Source: Gloeocapsopsis crepidinum LEGE 06123
Lineage (GTDB): Bacteria > Cyanobacteriota > Cyanobacteriia > Cyanobacteriales > Chroococcidiopsidaceae
Reading direction: 5' to 3'
Assembly (NCBI RefSeq): GCF_015207655.1
Contig: NZ_JADEWN010000005.1
Location: forward strand, 79,305 to 143,304
DNA: 64,000 nt
Each line of letters starts with the position of its first letter. Position 1 is the stretch's first letter. Below are positions 47,666-56,632 of this stretch, one piece after another. Below the pieces are notes generated by a model. It saw nothing but the letters and a program-made list of their open reading frames with translations. It made no database searches and was not told where the DNA came from. The position numbers and the translations under genes were made by a program.

Positions 47666-48757
47666 TTATGTATTTATTACATCATTAATCAGGCTCTCAT
47701 AATCTGCGGCTTTATCATAAAATGTTGACACTTCAACAATTTTGAGGTTTGAGTTAAGGTCAAAACCAGAGCCTGGTTGTAAAGAAGCGATAGAAGTACC
47801 CTTAAAATACAAAATATTATTATTAAATGAAAAATCACTTATTACAGGAAATGAAGCATTGTTAGAATCAGAGAATCCTAATTGATCAATTATAATTAGA
47901 TCCTCTTGAGAATTAAAATCTGTAATTTTATCTACACCTTCCTTATTAGAGTAAAATATAAATCCATCTACACCAGAACCACCAGTCAGAGTATCAAAAC
48001 CATTCCCTCCTACAAGAAGATCGGAACCTCCACCACCTATTAGAGTGTCATTTCCCCTACCGCCTACCAACATGTCGTTGCCTCGGCTACCATTCAATGA
48101 ATCATTGCCGTCTAAACCAAATAGTAAGTCATTGTCATCATCGCCAAACAGCTTATCATTGCCAGAGCCGCCATATAGTTCATCACTCCCCAAACCACCG
48201 TAGAGAGTATCATTGCCAGCACCGCCATAGAGGGTATCATTGCCTTTTCTAGCAGATACAAGATCGTTGCCTTTTTTGGCGTAGATCAAGTTGTTGTTAT
48301 CGTTACCATACAAAGTATTATTTCTATCATTACCTGCAATAGGCGTAGGTCCGTTGCGATCCTCTATAACAACAATAGCAGTTTTAATAGTACTGTTAGG
48401 AACAAGCTCGACTTTCAAAGGTTCCTTTCCAGGGATAGGTGAGTTATTTCCATCTATATTAAAATTTTGCTCTTTAGAAGTATAAGTTTCAAGTTTAAAT
48501 CCATATCCAACAAGGCTGGAATTCTCGTCAATTTCAAGTATTATCGTATCAGTACTGTCAGGGACAGGATTACCGTTAAAATCAGTATTTTCAGTATCGT
48601 AAATATCGACGTAAATATTTATAGGTTGTCCTAACTTAATACTGTTTAATATTTCTACATCTTCTGGAAATTGAATTGTATAGTCATTTAGTGAAGGGTC
48701 AAGCTCACTGGCTGAGTTATGACCTGGACTCATTGGGTTTGTTTTTAAATAACCCAT
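47666..48757 (-). CDS. RTX-type calcium-binding protein
   Basis: A 363-residue protein starting MGYLKTNPMSPGHN with AGGAGA upstream. Residues 1-145 are an unrecognised beta-rich domain. Residues about 150-265 hold about ten GGxGNDxLxG nonapeptides (GAGNDTLYG, GRGNDTLIG), which bind Ca2+ as a parallel beta-roll. The C-terminal region (VDKITDFNSQEDLIIID) is the usual end of hemolysin-type repeats and resembles type I secretion signals. There is no N-terminal signal peptide, which fits type I secretion, but no exporter is nearby. It probably folds outside the cell. Its 5' end does not carry the 28-bp element. Confidence 0.87.
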   Translation of the reverse strand: MGYLKTNPMSPGHNSASELDPSLNDYTIQFPEDVEILNSIKLGQPINIYVDIYDTENTDFNGNPVPDSTDTIILEIDENSSLVGYGFKLETYTSKEQNFNIDGNNSPIPGKEPLKVELVPNSTIKTAIVVIEDRNGPTPIAGNDRNNTLYGNDNNNLIYAKKGNDLVSARKGNDTLYGGAGNDTLYGGLGSDELYGGSGNDKLFGDDDNDLLFGLDGNDSLNGSRGNDMLVGGRGNDTLIGGGGSDLLVGGNGFDTLTGGSGVDGFIFYSNKEGVDKITDFNSQEDLIIIDQLGFSDSNNASFPVISDFSFNNNILYFKGTSIASLQPGSGFDLNSNLKIVEVSTFYDKAADYESLINDVINT

Positions 48758-49399
48758 AAATTTTCTCCTAATCTAAAAAGTCTATAAAATAGTTACTATT
48801 GAATTAACTGACCTTGCTTAGGTCAGATTTTTGAAGAAGATTCATAAAACCTATATATTGTTAATATAAATATTAATTGCTGTGTATTAACTGCAATTAT
48901 TTGAAAAAGGTTAGCACTATAGCATCGTGGAAAGTAGATTTGCATTAACAAAAGTTGTGCATAGCCTTTAAAGGAACATTTCTCCAAATTTTATCAAACC
49001 ATCTATCTATATGTTTCAATATTGCATTATTCCTCACGCATTCACCTTTATCAATTAAGCTTCATCAAAACAACCTATATAAGTTAATTTATCTCACATA
49101 GGTAATTAAACAATACCTTGAAAGGATTAGCAGTTATAAAAAGTTATAAAAAGTTAGTATTTGAGATTGTATACTTGTTAAGAAAATATAATGGCACGAA
49201 ACAAATCATAAAGGTTGTTTGTTAATTATAAACAATAAGTTCATTAATATAAACTTGTTCACTCTAGTACTAACTAGTATGAATTATTAAGAATAAACTT
49301 AGAGCTTCGCGATTGAAAAACTGAGTATATTGGTATTTCAGAAAATGTCCTACTTTGTAGTACGTTAAATTATGTGTCTAGTATCATATGTTGCAGTTC
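48758..49399. other. 640-bp AT-rich spacer
   Basis: No ORF or clear signal is seen. A short hairpin CTGACCT-TGCTT-AGGTCAG (about 48809-48827) lies near the start of the RTX gene leader. The right end borders the insertion sequence. Confidence 0.4.
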
Positions 49400-49422
49400 T
49401 ATAGAACCCATTTGGGATCTAT

Positions 49423-49991
49423 TTAACCAGTCGCTAATCTTTGAAGCATTAAGCGAACAAAACAAAGATTAATCTTGGTGGTGGCATGAGCGAGAGTTCG
49501 CTCAAAATTCTTGACCAAACTTTTACATCTTTCCATCCAAGAATTAGTCCTTTCTATTATCCATCTGGTCTGGACGGGGACAAAGCCAGTTTTTCCTGAC
49601 GGTTGCTTTTGCTCTGGGGACGGTTTGGGTGATAACTTAAATCTAATCTTGTTCATGATTTGAGGATAAACTGTCTTCAATTGTTCCTCCAATTGTTTGG
49701 GTTGATATCCGTTGTCAACAAGAATAGTGATTTTGGGAATGTTGACAGGCTTAAATTTGAAGTAATCGATGTTGTTTGACAACATTTCAATTAATCCCTG
49801 ATCGTCAGACACGTTAGCTTTAGTACAGTGGCTAAAGAAAGGGAAACCCAAAGTATCTACAGCTAAATGTCTCTTAATGCCGTTGGTTGCGATGTTCGCG
49901 CAAAAGCCCTTCGTTTCCACACTAGCGTTACAGGTGTTTTTTACCGCTTGGGAATCGATAACCATCAACCTCGTCCATTTGGCTTTTTTTT
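49423..49991 (-). CDS. IS5-type transposase, C-terminal DDE part
   Basis: The catalytic half of the transposase, read after the A-run: EKKAKWTRLMVIDSQAVKNT carries the first Asp, ITILVDNGYQPKQLEEQL the second Asp and WIIERTNSWMERCK the Glu region. It has no plausible start of its own in frame (the frame is open upstream but shadowed by the other frame), so it is made by -1 frameshifting from the upstream part. Its end lies 23 bp from the inverted repeat. Confidence 0.8.
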
Positions 49992-50273
49992 CACCTGTTC
50001 TTGCACTTGCCCATGTAGAATGTTCATTAGTTTTTCGATTGCCCCAGCAGAGCGCCACTGCTGATAGTGCCAATAGACCGTTGAATAGGGAGGCAAATCT
50101 TTGGGTAAGTCTTGCCAGTTGCAACCATTCTTCAGTTGATAAAAGATGCCATCCAAGATTTCGCGCTTGCTCCAGTTAGAACGTCTTGTTTGCTTCTTCG
50201 GCGGTAGGATTTCAGGCAGTAAAGGTTCAATTATTTTCCACTCTTCATCCGTGAGGCTGCTCTGGTACGCCAT
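49965..50273 (-). CDS. IS5-type transposase, N-terminal part with slippery site
   Basis: A 102-residue ORF starting MAYQSSLTDEEWKIIEPLL, the DNA-binding domain (DUF4096-like) of IS5/IS427-type transposases. It stops after KKKPNGRG. Just before, the mRNA-sense run of eight A followed by G (49983-49991) contains the classic A AAA AAG heptamer in the correct frame for a -1 shift into the DDE part. The frameshift is therefore probably programmed rather than damage. Confidence 0.8.
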   Translation of the reverse strand: MAYQSSLTDEEWKIIEPLLPEILPPKKQTRRSNWSKREILDGIFYQLKNGCNWQDLPKDLPPYSTVYWHYQQWRSAGAIEKLMNILHGQVQEQVKKKPNGRG

Positions 50274-50423
50274 CGCATCTGCATTATGTTTGTGCCTTCA
50301 CCTTACTTCATTCCAGGAAAAGATCTCAAATGGGTTCTATACAATGCATCACCTCCTATGAAAATAATATAGAGCAATTCATCATTTACTCGAATAAACT
50401 ATATGATTGCCTACTCCTTAGTC

Positions 50424-51065
50424 TTACTGCGGTCTATCCATCTGTAAATTGCTGTAACTTTGTGTTGCTAACTTCTGCATTTCTGCGTCACTTGCATCAA
50501 TGTCATAGATAAACTGAAATATCTGGGCAACTCGGCGGCGTTGACCGCGAGGCGGATACAGTTTACGCTCTAGCATATTGGTTGCGTAGAAGTTTGCTCC
50601 TGAGATTAATTCCAAAGCTTGCGATTTTGATAGTTGTTGATTGCTTTGTGCTATGCAACCATTTTTTTGTTGAGGATTCAAGGTACCTTGATATAGTTGC
50701 AAAATTGTCTCTAAGCAATTGCTGTAGTCCAACACACTTGTAAAAGTAAACTTGGGAGTAGCGCCAGTTTGAGAGTTCTGTGGAGTGACTTGATTTGTTG
50801 TTGATTCATAAATATACTCACCTGCGGGTAACTGTTGTGTCGGCGTTACGCAGGCTTTTTCTGCACCATAAGTAATTGATGCTACTCCCGTAATGCAGGG
50901 AACTAAGTTGAAACCCCATTGGGGAACGAGTTGATTTAACGACTGTCCACCACTAGACTGAACAGGGATAAGCGTAGGTTGTGGTTGGGTTTGACTTAAT
51001 GCTGGTGCAGATATTGCTAAGAAGCTAAAGATTACGGCTGAAATTTTGCTAGTGACATGACGCAT
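50424..51065 (-). CDS. Secreted protein with paired-Cys domain
   Basis: A 213-residue exported protein with a signal peptide ending near PALSQ. Residues about 45-88 read LVPQWGFNLVPCITGVASI, then YGAEKACVTPTQQLPAGEYIY, a motif (GhN--C--GV, then AC--P---hPAGEY) shared twice with the next gene upstream. The C-terminal half is helical with two further Cys (YSNCLETI, KNGCIAQ) and an Arg-rich patch (RGQRRRVAQIF). No family is recognised. It lies 200 bp downstream of its paralogue, separated by hairpin copy C, and may be in one operon. Confidence 0.65.
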   Translation of the reverse strand: MRHVTSKISAVIFSFLAISAPALSQTQPQPTLIPVQSSGGQSLNQLVPQWGFNLVPCITGVASITYGAEKACVTPTQQLPAGEYIYESTTNQVTPQNSQTGATPKFTFTSVLDYSNCLETILQLYQGTLNPQQKNGCIAQSNQQLSKSQALELISGANFYATNMLERKLYPPRGQRRRVAQIFQFIYDIDASDAEMQKLATQSYSNLQMDRPQ

Positions 51066-51111
51066 TGCTGTAAACCATCCTTTTGTTTAACGTCTACTCG
51101 TACAAAGCCTG

Positions 51112-51201
51112 GCGACTGAAGTCGCGACTTGACAAACGAAGTCTGCCTGCGCAGACTTAACAGAAAATCAGTATTGTCTTCATAAACCTGTCTTCACAGG
51201 T
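51112..51201. repeat. Multi-hairpin repeat, copy C (three hairpins)
   Basis: GCGACT-GA-AGTCGC (51112-51125), AAGTCTGC-CTGC-GCAGACTT (51139-51158) and ACCTGT-CTTC-ACAGGT (51186-51201), all perfect. It lies between the two paired-Cys secreted protein genes. Confidence 0.75.
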
Positions 51202-51265
51202 AAAGTTTAGTGTAGGTGCGGTTTCAACTGATTCAGCTTTTGCGATCGCACGCAACTACCAAAAT

Positions 51266-51892
51266 CTAAAATGCCAAGCTATATCTTCCAGGTGGATAAA
51301 CCGATGTAGGATAGGCACACGCCATATACTGATCCATCATCACGACTACGCCAGGATTAGCACTGCACGAAGTTAGACTTAAACCTTTAGCTGCTAAAGA
51401 AGCATTGATCTGCGCACTAATCACAGGAGAGACAGGCTGATGAGGATTACTAGTGAAGACAATTGAGGGAGTTGTCATTGTTGGTGGTGGGTATCCGCCA
51501 GGAGTATTTGGATATGTAGGCGCAGCGGGGTAACTTCCAGGAGTTCCAACATTAAAAACATTGACCGTAGGATTACTGTTAGTAGTAGGAGTAGTTTGGT
51601 TGTTCGGTTGTGGAGTGGGATTTTGTTGGCTAATGGCAGCAAGTTGAAAATTGTTCGTTAGTCTATAGGTGCCAGCAGGATATTCTGCATTAGGTACTGC
51701 ACAGGCTTGTTGATTTAAGTCTACCCATACTGCCACTACTCCAGGACCACATTTTGTAGGATTCAAGCCGTGTTGGATGAGGAGTTGATCAATTTTATTT
51801 CCTCTAGCATTTGCAGGTGTGGGGGCAACGGTAAATGCAGCAGTAACTAGAGAAACAGAGAGGAGTGAAGCAGTAATCTTATTGAGTTGCAT
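51266..51892 (-). CDS. Secreted protein with two paired-Cys domains
   Basis: A 208-residue exported protein with a signal peptide ending near PANA. The first domain (about 37-80) is LLIQHGLNPTKCGPGVVAVW, then QQACAVPNAEYPAGTYRL. The second (about 160-207) is LAAKGLSLTSCSANPGVVVM, then YMACAYPTSVYPPGRYSLAF. A 75-residue Pro/Asn/Thr/Gly linker (TPQPNNQTTPTTN, TPGSYPAAPTYPN) separates them. Each domain has two Cys, likely a disulfide, and a (Y/F)P-G-Y end. The family is unknown to me. The 28-bp element ends 59 nt before the ATG. Confidence 0.68.
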   Translation of the reverse strand: MQLNKITASLLSVSLVTAAFTVAPTPANARGNKIDQLLIQHGLNPTKCGPGVVAVWVDLNQQACAVPNAEYPAGTYRLTNNFQLAAISQQNPTPQPNNQTTPTTNSNPTVNVFNVGTPGSYPAAPTYPNTPGGYPPPTMTTPSIVFTSNPHQPVSPVISAQINASLAAKGLSLTSCSANPGVVVMMDQYMACAYPTSVYPPGRYSLAF

Positions 51893-51950
51893 AGTGAATT
51901 AGTGTCCTTTGGATTAGGAAGTATTTGGTTTCAATGCCTTCATTCACTTA

Positions 51951-51978
51951 ATAGGGTTGGTTTTGTTGTTTTATGCAG
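51951..51978 (-). promoter_or_regulatory. 28-bp promoter-like element, copy 2
   Basis: On the minus strand: CTGCATAAA, 2 nt, AAC, 9 nt, CCTAT. It ends 59 nt before the ATG of the paired-Cys secreted protein. Closest to copy 4, including the GTGAATG flank after it. Confidence 0.8.
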
Positions 51979-52331
51979 TGTGAATAGAAAAAATACTTTT
52001 AGAGTGTTGGCGAATAAATTCACTTGTGCATCTTAAGCGAATAAGAAGTCACTAAAGCTAAAGATTGCAATGTATATTTAGTGAATACTATCTCGGACTT
52101 GCATTTGGAGAAGAAAGTATACTTCCTATAGTTACCACCAGATGATTTCTAGTAATTTTTCCATAATATAAGTGTTGCGATCGCGTGAATTTTGCCATAA
52201 TGCAAGTGAGCCAGAAACTCGGCTTATCAGACTTTCCTTGGCTCTAATATTTAACGAACAAACTTTATCATTTCTACTGCTGTGAATATTGTTATTACAT
52301 ATGAATAGGCAGTCATGAACTGATATTACCT
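51979..52331. other. Spacer between secreted-protein genes
   Basis: About 350 bp of AT-rich DNA without a credible ORF beyond promoter element copy 2. No terminator is clear. Confidence 0.35.
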
Positions 52332-52688
52332 TTAATCGTCACCGCCGTAACCAAAGAATTCTATAGATGTATCTTCGCACAGATTGAATTGTCCTGTATC
52401 AGAGCTACGATCCTCGTAGATAGCTCGAATATGGTAGTCACATTGGCTACTATTTATTAGCCTAACTCGCTCATAGCCTTCACTTGGTAAAATATTTGCA
52501 CCCAAGACATCTCGACCCCACTTCCTAGAAGGCGTTGGTGATACGTATAGCTCTACAACATCCAAGTCATTGTTGTTATATACTTCAAGGTAACGCGGGG
52601 CAGCTAAGGTACTTTGAGGATTTAGTGACACAATAGGCAGCGATAGCACTGCAGCCATCATTAACTTATGCAATTGATTCTGAAACAT
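52332..52688 (-). CDS. Small secreted protein
   Basis: A 118-residue exported protein with a signal peptide ending near STLAA. The mature part reads RYLEVYNNNDLDVVELYVSP, then WGRDVLG and SSQCDYHIRAIYEDRSS, ending CEDTSIEFFGYGGDD, with two Cys that may pair. Similar short secreted proteins with an L-VYNN-------LYVSP---WGRD pattern occur in bacteria; no enzymatic function is known. The 28-bp element ends 58 nt before its ATG and GAGGGA is upstream. Confidence 0.7.
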   Translation of the reverse strand: MFQNQLHKLMMAAVLSLPIVSLNPQSTLAAPRYLEVYNNNDLDVVELYVSPTPSRKWGRDVLGANILPSEGYERVRLINSSQCDYHIRAIYEDRSSDTGQFNLCEDTSIEFFGYGGDD

Positions 52689-52745
52689 AACTAATTTTTC
52701 CCTCTAAAATAGTTTTAGTAGCCTTTGAATTGCTTCTATAATTAA

Positions 52746-52773
52746 ATAGGTTTAACTTTGTTTTTTTATGCAG
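52746..52773 (-). promoter_or_regulatory. 28-bp promoter-like element, copy 3
   Basis: On the minus strand: CTGCATAAA, 2 nt, AAC, 9 nt, CCTAT, ending 58 nt before the ATG of the 118-residue secreted protein. It is the most diverged copy outside the two boxes. Confidence 0.78.
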
Positions 52774-52909
52774 TTTTTTACAGGCAGAATTGCAAAAGCA
52801 TCTCAAGTTGTATAAAAACAAAAATAATTATTTTTTTGTATAAAAGGGATATCAATAATTGATATGAAATTACTAAAGCCCTATGACTTTTAATAAAAAT
52901 AAAGCTAAA

Positions 52910-52935
52910 AGCTTTCCTAAATATTTAGGAAAGCT
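52910..52935 (-). terminator. Perfect 26-bp palindrome after RTX gene 2
   Basis: AGCTTTCCTAAAT and its complement form a perfect 26-bp palindrome, followed on the minus strand by a T-rich tail. It lies 155 bp beyond the stop of the second RTX gene and is its likely terminator, separating it from copy 3 of the promoter-like element. Confidence 0.6.
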
Positions 52936-53089
52936 AAATTTATCAATTTTTGAGAAGTACTATTATTGAGAGTTTGTATCTAATTTAAACTTTGTAAATC
53001 ACTCATAGAAACTAGATAGCAAACATTAATACTTACACAACCAGCATTATTATTGTGACAACTCATTGCATAATTCTAGATAGTGTAAA

Positions 53090-53884
53090 TTAGGCATAAG
53101 TAAAGTCGAGGGACAGGACTGGGCTACTAGTATCTTGTACAACACCAATTACATCTGCACCATATTTTACTAAAGTATCTGTAACGCCATTACCAGTCCA
53201 GTCGGTGTATTCGAGCGAGTAGTTACCTGCACCTGAACCCGAAAGTTGAATTTTATCTCCTTCTAAGTAAGAGAAGTCTGTAATTGTGGCATAACCACCA
53301 CCTTGATAATAAGTACTCCAGGAATCACCTAAGACAAAAGTGTCAGCTTCTGTACCACCAGTGAGATAATCATATTCGTATTCTGTATAACCGTAGCCAT
53401 TGAGAGTATCTTTACCATGACCGCCATAGAGGTAATCATTACCGGAGCCGCCATCTAGATAGTCATTGTCTTTACCACCATACAAGGTATCAGAACCATA
53501 ACCGCCATAAAGATAGTCGTTATCCTTACCACCATCTAAATAGTCGTCACCATAAGAACCATCAAGAGTATCTTTACCCTTACCACCATAAAGCACGTCG
53601 TCGCCATAACCACCACCCATGTAATCATGACCGTCGCCACCATCTAAATAGTTGTAGCTATAGTCATAGCCAGCATATAAAACGTCATCACCTTTACCAC
53701 CATACAAGGTATCAGAACCATAACCGCCATCGAGGTAATCGTTATGTTTACCACCATCGAGGTAGTCATGACCACCGTTACCATACAAAGTATCATGACC
53801 ATCAAGACCTAAAATTTTGTCATCATATTCTGTGCCATTTAAGGTGTTGTTTCTGTGGTTGCCCTTGATTTGATTGAAAGACAT
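53090..53884 (-). CDS. RTX-type protein, almost entirely repeats
   Basis: A 264-residue protein of GGxGxDxLYG nonapeptides ([29 protein letters not shown]) from residue 15 to about 180. It is unusually rich in Tyr, His and Asp. A C-terminal region ([28 protein letters not shown]) follows, as in hemolysin-type secretion ends. No signal peptide. Ca2+ binding and type I secretion are predicted from the repeats. GGAGA precedes the ATG and the 28-bp element ends 63 nt upstream. It is divergent from the sigma-factor gene. Confidence 0.88.
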   Translation of the reverse strand: MSFNQIKGNHRNNTLNGTEYDDKILGLDGHDTLYGNGGHDYLDGGKHNDYLDGGYGSDTLYGGKGDDVLYAGYDYSYNYLDGGDGHDYMGGGYGDDVLYGGKGKDTLDGSYGDDYLDGGKDNDYLYGGYGSDTLYGGKDNDYLDGGSGNDYLYGGHGKDTLNGYGYTEYEYDYLTGGTEADTFVLGDSWSTYYQGGGYATITDFSYLEGDKIQLSGSGAGNYSLEYTDWTGNGVTDTLVKYGADVIGVVQDTSSPVLSLDFTYA

Positions 53885-53946
53885 CGTGTTTTCTCCAAGA
53901 ATTAGGGTTTATTTCTGTCGTTGGCTTGTTGCCTTACATTCACTAC

Positions 53947-53974
53947 ATAGGGTGGTGTTTGTTGTTTTATGCAG
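53947..53974 (-). promoter_or_regulatory. 28-bp promoter-like element, copy 4
   Basis: On the minus strand: CTGCATAAA, 2 nt, AAC, 9 nt, CCTAT, ending 63 nt before the RTX ATG. It lies in the divergent spacer between the RTX gene and the sigma-70-like gene, 251 bp from the sigma start. Confidence 0.8.
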
Positions 53975-54224
53975 GTGTGATGAAAAAAGTTCTTTAGGGT
54001 TTGGGGAGTAGGCAGTAGGAAGTGGAGAATTGTTGGTAGAGTAAGCTTTTGAGTTCACTATTCAGGTTTTTGCAACACTGGATAGTCAGAACCACAAGAA
54101 TTAGAAGCTGGAGAAAATGTGTCTTTGACTCGGTTAATTCAGCAACTGCGGTTCGTGAGAAGATATAAGGATAATCATCTCGACTGCAAACCCCTTTCCT
54201 GGCTGTGGTGTCAGTAGCTACTTC
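53975..54224. other. Spacer upstream of sigma-factor gene
   Basis: About 250 bp, with a minus-strand ORF (53994-54332) that overlaps the sigma start and looks non-coding. The sigma gene has no clear -10/-35 and does not carry the 28-bp element on its own strand. Confidence 0.4.
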
Positions 54225-55460
54225 ATGCGTTCTCGTCAAGATATTGTTGAGATTTTCTCGTCTTTTATTCAGTTCAATGCCGATCGCTTTAGTAACTGGG
54301 CGACTGAACCTAAACTGCGACGGAGTATGCAAAAGTCTTTAGCCCAATCGCCGCAAGCCACAACGAAGGAAAACTTTTGGGCGCTTTATTGGCATAAACT
54401 ATGGCTAGCACAACCTGAAAGTCTGGCATTTGGGCACTTGTATGCTTACTTGCAAGAAGCTGGTTACTGGGCGGCGCAAAATATTGTGACGAATTTCACG
54501 AGTAGCCAACAGACAGTCGCTGATTGTTTTCAAATCGCGATCGCTAAAGTTGATAAAATCCTCCAAGGATTCAACTCGCAGCAAGGCTTTAACCTCAAAA
54601 ACTACGCCAGTGCAATCTTTACTAGCACAATTAAAGAAACTCTCCGCCAGCGTCAAGAAGTTGATATTTGCACCGATTGGAGTTTACTACGCAAGCTGAG
54701 TCACAAACGACTAGAAGAAGCATTGCAAAATGCAGGATTATCGCCAGAAAAAATTGCTAGTTACCTGATAGCGTGGAATTGCTTCAAAACAATTTATGTT
54801 CCGACACAAGCAGGTGCAACGCGACAACTCGCAAAACCTGATTCGGCAACGTGGGAAGCGATCGCCAAACTCTATAATTCTCAAAACCCTAGTACAAAAA
54901 TACATCAGGCAGAAACACTAGAACAATGGATGCTAGCGTGTGCAAAAGCTGCGCGTTCTTATCTTTATCCTACAGTCGCTTCGATTAATACTCCCAAACC
55001 AGGACAAGATGCAGGTGAATGGTTGGATAACTTACCCGAATTGCAAGGCGAATCTTTACTCACCAATATCATTACGCAAGAAGAACTACAAAATAGACAG
55101 ACGCAGCAACAGCAAATTAGTGAAGTGTTAATTGCTGCGATCGCCAAACTCGATGTGCAAGCACAACAAATATTGCAACTTTACTACGGTGGAGCACTCA
55201 CGCAACAACAAATGGCTGCACAGCTTGATATCAAACAATATACAATTTCTCGGCGGTTGACAAAATGTCGAGAAGAATTGTTAAAAGCACTTGCACAGTG
55301 GAGTCAAGATTTGCATATTTCGCTAACTTCCGACGTACTAAAAAATATCAGCGCAGTTCTAGATGAGTGGCTGCAAAGTCACTATAGCCAAACTGATATG
55401 GCAGCGGGCGACTCCCCCACCTCCGCGACATTAGCTGACCTGAAATCCTCAAGGGAGTAA
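54225..55460 (+). CDS. Sigma-70-family RNA polymerase sigma factor
   Basis: A 411-residue sigma-70-like protein. Residues about 98-145 (ADCFQIAIAKVDKILQGFN, then LKNYASAIFTSTIKETLRQR) resemble region 2, and about 300-358 (VQAQQILQLYYGGALTQQQM, then AAQLDIKQYTISRRLTK) are a region 4 helix-turn-helix. A 150-residue middle segment and a 50-residue C-terminal extension (VLKNISAVLDEWLQSHYS) are extra compared with ECF sigma factors. It lacks the group 1/2 region 1 and core signatures. DUF1822 follows after 6 bp, so the two are co-transcribed. A promoter target is suggested by the 28-bp element, not shown. Confidence 0.8.
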   Translation: MRSRQDIVEIFSSFIQFNADRFSNWATEPKLRRSMQKSLAQSPQATTKENFWALYWHKLWLAQPESLAFGHLYAYLQEAGYWAAQNIVTNFTSSQQTVADCFQIAIAKVDKILQGFNSQQGFNLKNYASAIFTSTIKETLRQRQEVDICTDWSLLRKLSHKRLEEALQNAGLSPEKIASYLIAWNCFKTIYVPTQAGATRQLAKPDSATWEAIAKLYNSQNPSTKIHQAETLEQWMLACAKAARSYLYPTVASINTPKPGQDAGEWLDNLPELQGESLLTNIITQEELQNRQTQQQQISEVLIAAIAKLDVQAQQILQLYYGGALTQQQMAAQLDIKQYTISRRLTKCREELLKALAQWSQDLHISLTSDVLKNISAVLDEWLQSHYSQTDMAAGDSPTSATLADLKSSRE

Positions 55461-55466
55461 CCGATT

Positions 55467-56624
55467 ATGACTTTTGATTCGCTACTGGCAGCGGCTAACC
55501 CTAGACAATTATGGCTCGAAATCTCTCCTAACGATCAGTCTCAAGCTTGGCAACATCAAAAGTCCACTCCTAGTAGTCGTTGGAACGCTTATTTAAATCA
55601 CATTACGCTCAATACTTTTATATCGTGGCTGCGCACAGAATACGCCCCGCAAGCGAAAGTTTTTCCTAATAGAACAGCTTTAGCGAGTATTTGGGAATTT
55701 GTAAACGGCGTAGCCGTTGTTTGGGGAACAACAAAAATAGTTCTGATTCCTAGCGAAACGATTGATACGGCTGAAGTACGCGTACCGCAAGAATGGATTG
55801 ATATCCCACAATGGACAGCAGATTATTATTTGGGAGTGCAAGTCAATCCTGACGATCGCTGGATGCGAATATGGGGATACACAACACACCAGCAACTCAA
55901 GACAAGAGGACATTACAATGCTAGCGATCGCACTTACAGTTTAGATGAAGATGAACTGATTGCAGATATCAATGTTCTGTGGGTAGCACAGCAACTAGGC
56001 ATTAGAGAAGAGACAAAGAGTGCGATCGCACCACTGTCAATACCGCAAGTACAGGTAGACAACTTAATTCAACGTTTGGGCAATCCTGAAATTATGACAC
56101 CACGACTGGAGATTCCATTTACACTGTGGGGTGCCATACTTGCACATGGTGGATGGCGACAGCGCTTATACGAACGCCGTCAAGGATTACCCGATCAATG
56201 GTCAATTTTACAGTGGTTGCGATCAGGAATTTCTGATGTGGCGCAACAAATTGGTTGGCAACAAGTAGAACTGCAACCGAGTTTAGCGCGATCGCGTTCT
56301 TTAGAACCGACACCTGCATCTGCTGTATTATCTCGTCAACTTGCTATTGCAGGACAACAGTACGAATTACGTATCATCCAACAAGATCCAGAACAACAAT
56401 GGCGCTTTGAATTACGCAATACTACTGCAGGTGCTTTAATTCCTGGAGGATTCAAATTAAGACTGCTAACCGAAGACTTACAAGATTTTGAGAATAATGA
56501 AGATACAGCTACAGCAGCAGTTGAACAGCTATTTGTCGAAGTTGCACTTGAACCTGGTGAAGGAATTGTCTGGGAAATCGAACCGACTCCAGAAAACTAC
56601 GAAAGAGAGATTTTAAGGTTTTGA
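55467..56624 (+). CDS. DUF1822 family protein
   Basis: A 385-residue soluble protein of the cyanobacterial DUF1822 family. The N-terminus (WNAYLNHITLNTFISWLRTE) and the central DIPQWTADYYLGVQVNPDDRW segment are typical. The C-terminus ends in an acidic beta-rich domain (FVEVALEPGEGIVWEIEPTP). No catalytic motif. The ATG follows GGGAG 6 bp after the sigma stop, indicating coupled expression; in other cyanobacteria, as I recall, DUF1822 also sits next to sigma-70-like genes. A role as partner or inhibitor of the sigma factor is a hypothesis only. Confidence 0.82.
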   Translation: MTFDSLLAAANPRQLWLEISPNDQSQAWQHQKSTPSSRWNAYLNHITLNTFISWLRTEYAPQAKVFPNRTALASIWEFVNGVAVVWGTTKIVLIPSETIDTAEVRVPQEWIDIPQWTADYYLGVQVNPDDRWMRIWGYTTHQQLKTRGHYNASDRTYSLDEDELIADINVLWVAQQLGIREETKSAIAPLSIPQVQVDNLIQRLGNPEIMTPRLEIPFTLWGAILAHGGWRQRLYERRQGLPDQWSILQWLRSGISDVAQQIGWQQVELQPSLARSRSLEPTPASAVLSRQLAIAGQQYELRIIQQDPEQQWRFELRNTTAGALIPGGFKLRLLTEDLQDFENNEDTATAAVEQLFVEVALEPGEGIVWEIEPTPENYEREILRF

Positions 56625-56632
56625 GACGCCTA

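Larger units (their letters stand above)
49400..50341. mobile_element. IS5-type insertion sequence
   Basis: A 0.94-kb element bounded by inverted repeats ATAGAACCCATTTGGGATCT (left) and AGATCTCAAATGGGTTCTAT (right), which match at 19 of 20 positions. TA/TATA lies at both ends, so a TA target duplication is possible, but the palindromic flank makes its exact length ambiguous. It carries an IS5-type transposase split by a frameshift and has landed in an intergenic region of the surface-protein cluster. No second copy is in the window. Confidence 0.85.

Noticed and set aside
50309..50360. Short minus-strand ORF after a strong AGGAGGTG at the right edge of the IS
   Set aside because: About 13 codons if the IS is removed; too short, and the apparent ribosome-binding site may be chance.
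53994..54332. Minus-strand ORF overlapping the sigma-factor start
   Set aside because: It overlaps a gene with clear homology and has no family-like content.
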